NCBI GenBank assembly: GCA_009783805.1
Contig: WRCU01000156.1
Location: 1 to 5,043 of the forward strand
Direction of reading: 5' to 3'
Source of the DNA: Oscillospiraceae bacterium
GTDB taxonomy: Bacteria > Bacillota > Clostridia > WRCU01
Length of the DNA: 5,043 bases
Positions 1 through 5,038 of this stretch are shown here, piece after piece; within the stretch, counting starts at the first letter, position 1; each line of letters opens with the position of its first letter. The notes under the pieces are model-generated. The model did no database searches and was not told the DNA's origin. It saw only the letters and a list, made by a program, of their open reading frames with translations. The position numbers and the translations under genes were made by a program.

Positions 1-680
1 CCGGAAAGGCGCGGGAAGTCCGTGGACCCTTCCCCCATCAGCCTCCAGTCGCCGCCCGGGCCTATGTCCTTGTAATGCGCGTGGGTGATGATCCGCGCAT
101 GGTCTTTAAAGATGCGGTAGACGTCCATTCCGCCCTTGACTATGTGCCCGCTGTCCGGCGCGAACCCGACCCGCCTCCCGTCTAGGCCGTCGAGCAGCGT
201 GAGGTAATCCTCATGGGTTCGGAACACCGAGCCTATGGGGGAGTTCGGGTGGAAAGCGCACCTGACCCCCGAGGCGGCGGCCCTCTCGGCGACCGCGCCC
301 ACGCATTTCAACGCGTTGGACTGCCTCACCCTGAGCTCGGCCCTGTCTCCCTGGGGCATCTGGCACAGCAGCAAGGTCGGCTCGGCGAAGCCCTTCACGA
401 ACCCGATCGCCCGGTCGGCCAGCGTCCTCTCCTCCGGCGACTCGCCGTCGCCCAGCCAGTCGCACACGAGGCATAGCGCGAAGAACCCCACACCTTCCTC
501 GCGCAGTATCGAGGCCATCGACCCGGCGTCGTCGAAGACGCCCCGAAGCATGCATATCTCCGCCTCCAGGGCGTCCAGCCCGCTTTCCCTCACGACGGAG
601 CATATGTGGCGTATCTCGCCGGCGTACCTATCCAGCGACATCTGCCACGTATAAGTCTGGAACCCGTACCTAACACCCAT
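1..680 (-). CDS. Sugar phosphate isomerase/epimerase-like TIM barrel, C-terminus missing at window edge
   Basis: This frame is open from an ATG at 680 to the left edge, giving 226 visible residues that begin MGVRYGFQTYTWQ. The family is the xylose-isomerase-like TIM barrel (AP_endonuc_2 fold; IolE, MocC and hydroxypyruvate isomerase relatives). Its members are cytoplasmic, bind a divalent metal and isomerise, epimerise or dehydrate sugars and inositols. Visible candidate metal or substrate residues are H144 (FHPN), D176 and H179 (FAPDSGH), H202 (HAHYKD) and E217 in the MGEGSTDFP segment, which is where such proteins usually carry a GxGxxDFP motif. Roughly 40-60 C-terminal residues are probably outside the window, judged by family lengths near 270-290. 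It is the last visible gene of the minus-strand set, 71 nt after the oxidoreductase. Only a weak GGGTGG ribosome site precedes the ATG, and an in-frame GTG three codons upstream (689) is an alternative start. The family is confident; the substrate is unknown. It is clearly different in sequence from the other isomerase at 2696-3595. Confidence 0.85.
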   Translation of the reverse strand, partial: MGVRYGFQTYTWQMSLDRYAGEIRHICSVVRESGLDALEAEICMLRGVFDDAGSMASILREEGVGFFALCLVCDWLGDGESPEERTLADRAIGFVKGFAEPTLLLCQMPQGDRAELRVRQSNALKCVGAVAERAAASGVRCAFHPNSPIGSVFRTHEDYLTLLDGLDGRRVGFAPDSGHIVKGGMDVYRIFKDHARIITHAHYKDIGPGGDWRLMGEGSTDFPRLS

Positions 681-751
681 TCGCGCCACCCATTCCGAAG
701 CCCGTCGCCGATGCCCGTGGGTTCGGCCAGCCAACCGCGCCCTTTACGGCG

Positions 752-1795
752 TCACGTCAGCGTCTCCCTCATGACGGAGATCATGTCCGGCATCGAGCCC
801 ACGTCCACCGGGAACCTGACGACCTTGTTCCCTATCGCACTGGCGCAGAGAGCCTCGAGGATCTCATACCCATGGTAGGAGACGCCTATGTTGCATGGGT
901 GGACCTTCGCGTCGTCGTCGAGCCAGTCGGCGAAGTCGGAGAGGTAGGCCACCTGCAGGTCGGGCTCCTGCTCGCCCCATGTGCCGCCTTGCCCGCCTTG
1001 GAGCTCCCCGCGCACGCAGCCGCCCCAGATGCCGTCCGTCTCGGCCCATACGTAGCCCGTCGTCCCATAGACCGTGATCCTGTTGTCCAGCCAATACTTC
1101 TCGTCGGCCGGAAAGCGCGCCTTCGATAGGTAGCCGTTCTCGGTGAACAGCCTGACGCCGTTCTCGAACTCCACCTGACCCATGGCGTAGTCGGGCGAGG
1201 GGCTTATGTCCGACAGCTTCCCCTTCCCGTTGACGTGTCCGACCACCCACTTGGCCTTCCTGCCGCCGTTGGCCCATATTGCGTAGTCCATATAATGCGT
1301 GCCTATGGGTGACATCCAGCCTTTCGTCGACACGTTAATCTGCGTTATTTTCCCTATGTCCCCGGAATCCACGACCCGCTTCATCGCCTGCATGGAGGTG
1401 AGGTACTTCTGCTGATGGCTGACTACCGCCTTGATGCCGCTTTCCTCGCAGAGGCGCGTGATCGCATGCGCCTCCGCCAGGGAGGTGGCCATCGGCTTCT
1501 CGAACGCCAGGCCCCTCACCTTGTGCCTTACGGCCAGCTCGACCATCGGCAGCCTCACGTCGGGCTGCGTGACGAAGACGAACACGTCCGGCTTGGTCGA
1601 TGCCAGCATCTCACCGGCGTCGGCGAACGTCTCCTTGATGCCGTTCTCCCTGGAGGCCTCCTCCAGCTTTCTCCCATTGATGTCGCATATGCCCTTGAGC
1701 TCAAACCTGTCGGCGTTCCTGAGGATCCCCCTCAGGTGGAGCTTCCCGCGGTTGCCCAGCCCAGCCAGCGCCACCGTGTGCCTCTTATGTCCCAT
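752..1795 (-). CDS. Gfo/Idh/MocA family NAD(P)-dependent oxidoreductase
   Basis: This is a complete 347-residue protein, a normal length for the family. The N-terminal Rossmann domain carries the dinucleotide-binding motif G12-L-G-N-R-G17 after a first beta strand (HTVALAGLG). The conserved EKP motif is at 99-101 (AFEKPMA). The C-terminal alpha/beta substrate domain starts near residue 125 and holds GTHYMDYAIW at 165-174; H167 and D170 are in the place of the catalytic His and Asp of the family's GxHxxD motif. Known relatives oxidise or reduce sugars, inositols and glycosides (glucose-fructose oxidoreductase, inositol 2-dehydrogenase, glycoside 3-dehydrogenases), using cytoplasmic NAD(P). There is no signal peptide, unlike the periplasmic GFOR type. 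The gene follows the hydrolase after 77 nt and precedes the second isomerase after 71 nt, as expected for a sugar or inositol catabolic set. The ATG at 1795 is preceded by a weak AAAGGACGGAG ribosome site about 11 nt away. The family is certain; the substrate cannot be read from the sequence. Confidence 0.95.
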   Translation of the reverse strand: MGHKRHTVALAGLGNRGKLHLRGILRNADRFELKGICDINGRKLEEASRENGIKETFADAGEMLASTKPDVFVFVTQPDVRLPMVELAVRHKVRGLAFEKPMATSLAEAHAITRLCEESGIKAVVSHQQKYLTSMQAMKRVVDSGDIGKITQINVSTKGWMSPIGTHYMDYAIWANGGRKAKWVVGHVNGKGKLSDISPSPDYAMGQVEFENGVRLFTENGYLSKARFPADEKYWLDNRITVYGTTGYVWAETDGIWGGCVRGELQGGQGGTWGEQEPDLQVAYLSDFADWLDDDAKVHPCNIGVSYHGYEILEALCASAIGNKVVRFPVDVGSMPDMISVMRETLT

Positions 1796-1822
1796 CGCAG
1801 TCCACGCTCCGTCCTTTGCCGC

Positions 1823-1828
1823 CTTATA
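1823..1828 (-). promoter_or_regulatory. Possible -10 box (TATAAG) upstream of the oxidoreductase
   Basis: On the minus strand TATAAG matches the sigma70 -10 consensus at 5 of 6 positions and lies 27 nt upstream of the oxidoreductase ATG. No convincing -35 is seen at 16-18 bp spacing (CCGTTC or similar) and there is no TG extension. The box is inside the palindrome CTTATAAG, and TTATAA is flanked on both sides by GCCGCC (+ strand). It might be an internal promoter separating the last two genes from the first two, or an AT-rich accident. Confidence 0.25.
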
Positions 1829-1852
1829 AGCCGCCTATGCGGTCCGAACGGC

Positions 1853-1872
1853 GCGGCGTTTTGCCCCGCCGC
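1853..1872 (-). other. GC-rich stem-loop directly after the hydrolase stop codon
   Basis: A perfect 6-bp stem, GCGGCG pairing with CGCCGC and enclosing an 8-nt loop, begins at the base next to the hydrolase stop codon on the minus strand. No U-tract follows it, so it does not qualify as a canonical intrinsic terminator. It could protect the 3' end of an upstream mRNA segment or cause partial attenuation. It could also be chance in DNA this rich in GC. Confidence 0.3.
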
Positions 1873-2679
1873 TCAGCAACCGCCCAAAAATTCGGCCGTG
1901 AGGCCGTTGTACCTTGCTATGTCCTCCCAATGGTGCGTGTGGGCCAGGCCTTCGAAGACCTCGAGCCTAGATCCCTTTATTTGGCCATGGAGGTATTCGG
2001 AGCACCGGATGGGCGTGAATATGTCCGCGTCGCCCGCCGTTATCAAGGTCGGCGACTTTATCCCGCCCAACCCGCCGCGCATGTCGTGGCCGACGCACGC
2101 GGCGGCCTGCGCCTCGAACGCGTGGGCCGGCATCGGGTCCGGATCCTCGGCCCCGCCCTTAACGTGGTCATCTATGACCCATGGGGTTTCGGCGTACGTA
2201 CGGCCTGAATATAGCCAAAGCGCGAACATCCTGGCAAAGTCCTCGGCGCCCAGCGCGGCCCGCGTAAGGGTCAGCATCCTGAACACGCCCTTCATGTACT
2301 CGTCGCAGTACGCCCAAGAGGCGGTCAGCACGCATCCCCTGACCCTGTCGGGCCATGAGGCCGCGATCCTCTGCGCTATGGCGCCGCCCATGGATATGCC
2401 GCAAACGCCGAACTCCCCTATCCCCAGTCCGTCCATCACCGCGACGGCGTCCTGGGCCATGGTCGCCGTGTCGTAGTCGCCCTTGGGCTTGGAGGAAGAC
2501 CCCGCCCCCCTGTTGTCAGGCACTATGCATCGAAATCTCCCGGCGTACCCCTCGAGGTGCCTTTCCCATAGACCCCCCGGGGCGCCCAGCCCCATGATGA
2601 GGAGCAGCGGCCTTCCCGAGCCCCTCTCAAAGTAACCCACCTCTATGCCGTTCGCCTTCACGGTTGGCGTGCCGATCAC
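1873..2679 (-). CDS. Alpha/beta-fold hydrolase
   Basis: The protein has 268 residues when read from GTG at 2679, a normal size for the single-domain family. The nucleophile elbow is G94-I-S96-M-G-G, the acid is D219 in GDADIFTP, and H247 in EGLAHTHHWED completes a plausible Ser-Asp-His triad. The oxyanion-hole strand is LLLIMGLGAPGGLW (26-38), followed by VPDNRGAGSS (53-62). Relatives include 3-oxoadipate enol-lactonases and many esterases, so ester or lactone hydrolysis in the cytoplasm is likely but the substrate is unknown. It lies 16 nt after the upstream isomerase stop, so the two are probably co-transcribed. The start is doubtful: a GGAGG (2683-2679) overlaps the GTG at 2679, too close to serve it. 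Family members usually begin MPTVxxNG, which corresponds to the ACG codon at 2670, 8 nt after the GGAGG. A further in-frame GTG lies at 2661. The family call is firm; the N-terminus is not. Confidence 0.93.
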   Translation of the reverse strand: MIGTPTVKANGIEVGYFERGSGRPLLLIMGLGAPGGLWERHLEGYAGRFRCIVPDNRGAGSSSKPKGDYDTATMAQDAVAVMDGLGIGEFGVCGISMGGAIAQRIAASWPDRVRGCVLTASWAYCDEYMKGVFRMLTLTRAALGAEDFARMFALWLYSGRTYAETPWVIDDHVKGGAEDPDPMPAHAFEAQAAACVGHDMRGGLGGIKSPTLITAGDADIFTPIRCSEYLHGQIKGSRLEVFEGLAHTHHWEDIARYNGLTAEFLGGC

Positions 2680-2683
2680 CTCC
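2674..2683 (-). promoter_or_regulatory. Strong Shine-Dalgarno sequence (GGAGGTGATC) of the hydrolase
   Basis: Ten consecutive bases match the complement of the usual bacterial 16S rRNA 3' end (GATCACCTCC). It covers the only GTG that a standard gene finder would choose and points instead to a start further in. At 8 nt from GGAGG the in-frame codon is ACG (2670-2668). The next usable conventional codon, GTG at 2661, is 17 nt away. Confidence 0.7.
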
Positions 2684-2695
2684 GGGAATGGGGCG

Positions 2696-3595
2696 TCAGA
2701 TCTTTATTCCTTCATCCGCCGCGCATTTGCGTATGTACGCGGCCGCCTGGTCATACTCCGCCTCGCCGGCCAAGTGCTCCATCATGAACGGCACGTCCTG
2801 GGGCAGCCCATGGATCCCCCTTACGAAGGCGTGCATGTCTATCCCGCCGGTCCCGGCCACGACCTCGTTCAATATGACGCTGATGGCGGGCTCCTTGAGC
2901 TTGATGTCCTTGACGTGGGCCGCGACTATCCTGTCGCCGAACCGCCTGACGCAGTCCCTCATCAATTCGCCGGAAGCGAAGTAAGCCCTCGGGCAGTTGA
3001 TGAGGTTCGCAAGGTCGAGGTGGACCCCGAATTGGGCGCGGTCCACGGCCTTTATGAGCCTCTCGAGCGACTCGGGGCAATCGACCACGTTGAACGGGAA
3101 TATCTCGTACGTGAAGTACGCGGACTTTGGCCTAACCTCGTCTATGATACCCCTGGCTATGTCCACGGCGTCGGCGAAGGCGTCCTCCGAGAAGTTCTCG
3201 GCCACGAACGACGTGTTCCCGTTTCCATATACGTATGAGCCGAATATGTCGACGGCGCACCGGGCCCCAACCTCCTCGGCCAGGTACATGGCGTCGGTGA
3301 GGCATTTAAGATGCTTTTTCCTCACCTCCGCGTCGAGGTCGGTGATGTTCTGCCAATAGCCCACTTCGGCGAGCATGACGCCTTCCGCCGCGAAGGCCTC
3401 CCGGATCTCCCTGACGCGCTCCTTGTCGCTCAGCTCCACGTGCGGCACGTAGGCCGCCGTATAGCCCTTCAGCCTGTGCGACCTGGCGATCAGCCTAGGG
3501 TCGCCCTTGGCCCCGTGGCTCTCCCCCGCCCCGGCCGCCTTCATGTCCGACTCGAATACCGGTCCCCCGAACCTGATCATCCGCCGCACCCCCAT
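2696..3595 (-). CDS. Sugar phosphate isomerase/epimerase-like TIM barrel
   Basis: The reading frame encodes 299 residues from ATG at 3595 to TGA at 2696-2698 and is the first protein gene of the minus-strand set. It belongs to the xylose-isomerase-like TIM-barrel superfamily. The usual metal-ligand positions are visible: E164 (FTYEIFPF), H192 and D194 (GVHLDLANL), H227 (AAHVKDIKL) and E273 (FMMEHL). The barrel strand AEVGYWQNI (76-84) is also typical. Enzymes of this group isomerise or epimerise sugar or cyclitol derivatives in the cytoplasm; I cannot name the substrate. The start may be M6 (3580), giving MIRFGGPVF and 294 residues. That N-terminus looks more like relatives I know and has GGGGGTG 6 nt upstream, whereas the ATG at 3595 has no ribosome site. 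No frameshift or missing core segment is seen. It shares little obvious sequence with the isomerase at the left edge, so it probably handles a different step rather than being a recent duplicate. Confidence 0.93.
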   Translation of the reverse strand: MGVRRMIRFGGPVFESDMKAAGAGESHGAKGDPRLIARSHRLKGYTAAYVPHVELSDKERVREIREAFAAEGVMLAEVGYWQNITDLDAEVRKKHLKCLTDAMYLAEEVGARCAVDIFGSYVYGNGNTSFVAENFSEDAFADAVDIARGIIDEVRPKSAYFTYEIFPFNVVDCPESLERLIKAVDRAQFGVHLDLANLINCPRAYFASGELMRDCVRRFGDRIVAAHVKDIKLKEPAISVILNEVVAGTGGIDMHAFVRGIHGLPQDVPFMMEHLAGEAEYDQAAAYIRKCAADEGIKI

Positions 3596-3597
3596 TC

Positions 3598-3603
3598 ATT
3601 GTA
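3598..3603 (-). promoter_or_regulatory. Possible -10 box (TACAAT) at the start of the minus-strand gene set
   Basis: TACAAT matches the -10 consensus at 5 of 6 positions and ends 2 nt before the ATG at 3595 and 17 nt before the ATG at 3580. If used, transcription would begin near 3591, inside the longer reading frame, which would favour the ATG at 3580. At 17 bp upstream the hexamer is ATATGG, not a recognisable -35; it lies inside the palindrome CCCATATGGG (3620-3629). Evidence is weak. Confidence 0.3.
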
Positions 3604-3775
3604 CGTGCCCGGCCGCCGGCCCATATGGGACGTAGGCCCTGACGCGCCGAAAGACCGGCTTGCGCGATACCGCCGATAGCCGCATAGGACGTGGTTAGGC
3701 GGGCATCATTGCCGTCTCGCGATCTTCCTTGCATCGGCTGTCGGGCCTATCCTCTTTGCCGTATGGACGGCCTTA

Positions 3776-3864
3776 CGGAGACGGGGAGATTCGAACTCCC
3801 GCCAGAGTCACCCCTGCTAACGGTTTAGCAAACCGCCCTCTTCGACCTGCTTGAGTACGTCTCC
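3776..3864 (-). tRNA. tRNA-Ser(GCT)
   Basis: The 89-nt gene folds as a type II tRNA. The 7-bp acceptor stem is GGAGACG/CGTCTCC with discriminator G73. T8 is present, and the D-stem CTC/GAG has GG in the loop. The anticodon stem GCGGT/ACCGT has one G-U pair, and its loop TTGCTAA gives anticodon GCT, which reads AGC and AGT serine codons. The variable arm is 19 nt, with stem CAGGG/CTCTG closed by a GTGA tetraloop. The T-arm is GGGAG-TTCGAAT-CTCCC. The 3' CCA is not encoded (GTAAGG follows), so a CCA-adding enzyme is required. TACTCAAG in the D-arm and TTTGCTAAAC around the anticodon are typical of bacterial tRNA-Ser(GCT). A good promoter lies upstream, and no U-tract terminator follows before the protein gene that starts at 3595. 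Confidence 0.95.
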
Positions 3865-3904
3865 ATGAGTAGCCCTTGCCGTCGCGCCGACCTTCCCGCC
3901 TGGA

Positions 3905-3934
3905 ATGCTAACACTTAGGGCGAACGCGTGTCAA
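3905..3934 (-). promoter_or_regulatory. Promoter of tRNA-Ser(GCT), possibly also of the downstream genes
   Basis: On the minus strand a perfect TTGACA (3934-3929) is followed after 18 bp by an extended -10, TG-t-TAGCAT (3913-3905). Predicted transcription would begin near 3898, giving a leader of about 34 nt before the tRNA 5' end at 3864. This is the best sigma70-type promoter in the window. The first three bases of its -35 are the outer end of the palindrome at 3932-3952. Confidence 0.65.
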
Positions 3935-3952
3935 TCGCCGGCACGGCGATTG
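3932..3952. promoter_or_regulatory. Palindrome between divergent promoters, candidate operator
   Basis: Arms of nine bases, CAATCGCCG and CGGCGATTG, are perfectly complementary around a 3-nt centre (gca). The outer TTG of each arm forms the first half of a -35 box, TTGACA reading left and TTGCAT reading right. A dimeric repressor bound here would cover both. Nine-base arms alone can occur by chance in 5 kb; the precise placement is what supports a regulatory role. No regulator gene is visible in the window. Confidence 0.5.
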
Positions 3953-3978
3953 CATTGGCGCGCGAAGTCTAATAGTAT
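3950..3978 (+). promoter_or_regulatory. Promoter of the UroD-family gene, leaderless configuration
   Basis: TTGCAT (3950-3955) and TAGTAT (3973-3978) are 17 bp apart. The -10 ends 7 nt before the ATG at 3986, so the predicted first transcribed base is at or next to the A of the start codon. There is no Shine-Dalgarno sequence in the intervening TCTCCGC, which agrees with a leaderless mRNA. Each box is only a partial consensus match. Confidence 0.45.
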
Positions 3979-3985
3979 TCTCCGC

Positions 3986-4999
3986 ATGACGAACCGCCGG
4001 ACAGTCCTGGACGCCATCGCCCATAGGGAGACCGACCGCGTGCCGCACAACGTGGAGCTCACCTCGGATGAGCTGACGAAGGTGTGCGCCTCGGTCGGGA
4101 TCGGGAAAGGGGAGTTCTTCGCCTGGGCCGGCAACATGGTGGAGAAGGTGCCATGCAACTCCGGCGGCGAGGCCGTCTCGCCCGGGCTCTTCCGCGACGA
4201 GTTCGGGGTCGTCTGGGACAGGGGCGGGGCCGACAAGGACATAGGGGTCGTGACCGAGTACCCGATGGGCGAGGCTTCCGACGGGGGGTACGCCTTCCCG
4301 GAGCCCAGGGTGGGCGCGATCAAGGCGGCCATGGCCGAATGCCTGGATGGCGGCAGGGATACCGTAAGGCTGGCCAAGATCAGCTTCTCGTACTTTGAGC
4401 GCGCGTGGAGCCTGCGCGGCATGGAGCGGCTGCTGATCGACTTCCTCTCGGATCCCGGGGAGGCCCGGCGCATACTCGACGGGATACTCGCGTTCAACCT
4501 GGCGCTCATAGATGAGGCGCTCAGGCACGACGTCGACGGGTTCTACATAGGCGACGACTACGGCCAGCAAAAAGGCCTGATAATGGGCCCGGACATATGG
4601 CGCGAGTTCCTGAGGCCCGGGCTCCGCGAGATGTTTTCCAAGATAAAGTCGAAGGGCAAGGTCATAGCCTTCCACTCATGCGGCGACAACAGGGAGATAC
4701 TCGGCGACTTCGTGGACATCGGCCTGGACGTCTACCAGACCGTGCAGCCGGAGATCTACGACCTGCCCAGCCTCAAGAGGGATTTCGGCGCGGACCTGAG
4801 CTTTTGGGGGTGCATATCGACCCAGCGCCTGATGCCCTTCGCCAGCCCGGCCGAGATGAAGGACGAGGTTCGGAGGGTCATCGGGATCATGGCAAAGGGC
4901 GGCGGGTTCATCGTCTCCCCCACGCACCAGGTCCCGGCCGACGTGCCGCCGGAGAACGTCGTCGCGTTCGTCGAGGTCATGAGGGACCGCGACTATTAA
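3986..4999 (+). CDS. UroD-family protein, corrinoid methyltransferase type (not HemE)
   Basis: The 337-residue protein has the uroporphyrinogen decarboxylase-like TIM-barrel fold. It begins TNRRTVLDAIAHRETDRVP, the usual opening of the methyltransferase-like branch (MtaA/MtbA/CmuA relatives and many uncharacterised homologues). It lacks the RQAGRY segment that true HemE carries near its N-terminus. H230-S-C232 (IAFHSCGD) and C276 (FWGCIST) match the His-x-Cys...Cys zinc motif that activates a thiol or thiolate in methyl transfer. Other conserved-looking segments are YIGDDYGQQKGLIMGPDIW (187-205) and SPTHQVPADVPPENV (311-325). By family it may move a methyl group to or from a corrinoid protein; no corrinoid-binding protein is encoded here. 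The ATG at 3986 was chosen because family homology begins there and a -10 box lies 7 nt upstream; the 27-residue in-frame extension to 3905 crosses the promoter and palindrome. It diverges from the sugar-type genes. The family is firm; the reaction is inferred. Confidence 0.93.
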   Translation: MTNRRTVLDAIAHRETDRVPHNVELTSDELTKVCASVGIGKGEFFAWAGNMVEKVPCNSGGEAVSPGLFRDEFGVVWDRGGADKDIGVVTEYPMGEASDGGYAFPEPRVGAIKAAMAECLDGGRDTVRLAKISFSYFERAWSLRGMERLLIDFLSDPGEARRILDGILAFNLALIDEALRHDVDGFYIGDDYGQQKGLIMGPDIWREFLRPGLREMFSKIKSKGKVIAFHSCGDNREILGDFVDIGLDVYQTVQPEIYDLPSLKRDFGADLSFWGCISTQRLMPFASPAEMKDEVRRVIGIMAKGGGFIVSPTHQVPADVPPENVVAFVEVMRDRDY

Positions 5000-5013
5000 G
5001 AAGCAGAAGCATT

Positions 5014-5031
5014 TATAATATAAAGGGGGAG
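5014..5031 (+). promoter_or_regulatory. -10 box and ribosome binding site for the gene entering at the right edge
   Basis: A perfect TATAAT (5014-5019) lies in an AT-rich patch, followed by a purine-rich GGGGGAG (5025-5031) 7 nt before an ATG at 5039. The predicted transcript would start near 5026. No -35 is recognisable at 16-18 bp, where the sequence is inside the UroD-like gene's final codons, so this could also be simply an AT-rich translation leader within an operon. Confidence 0.45.
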
Positions 5032-5038
5032 CGCGACC

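Noticed and set aside
1819..1836. TTATAA as an archaeal TATA box
   Set aside because: The tRNA-Ser is of bacterial type and bacterial promoter and ribosome-binding elements occur elsewhere in the window, so an archaeal reading is not supported.
1415..2476. A 353-codon open frame on the plus strand
   Set aside because: It runs antisense across the 5' part of the oxidoreductase and most of the hydrolase. Its translation shows no family motif, and long antisense frames are expected in GC-rich genes.
3758..3771. Stem GCCGT/ACGGC after the tRNA as its terminator
   Set aside because: The stem is only 5 bp and is followed by AAAGAGG on the minus strand, with no U-tract.
3776..3800. The tRNA-Ser 3' end as an attachment site of an integrated element
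   Set aside because: No second copy of the tRNA 3' segment and no integrase gene is seen in the window. Flanking sequence would be needed.
3905..3985. A 27-residue N-terminal extension of the UroD-family protein from ATG 3905
   Set aside because: The extension is not family-like, crosses both -35 boxes and the palindrome, and lacks a ribosome site.
3908..4675. A 255-codon open frame on the minus strand opposite the UroD-family gene
   Set aside because: It lies inside a gene with clear family motifs, has a composition typical of an antisense shadow, and would run over the divergent promoter region.
3986..4999. Assignment of the UroD-family protein as HemE
   Set aside because: The RQAGRY region of true uroporphyrinogen decarboxylase is absent and the zinc motif of methyltransferases is present.
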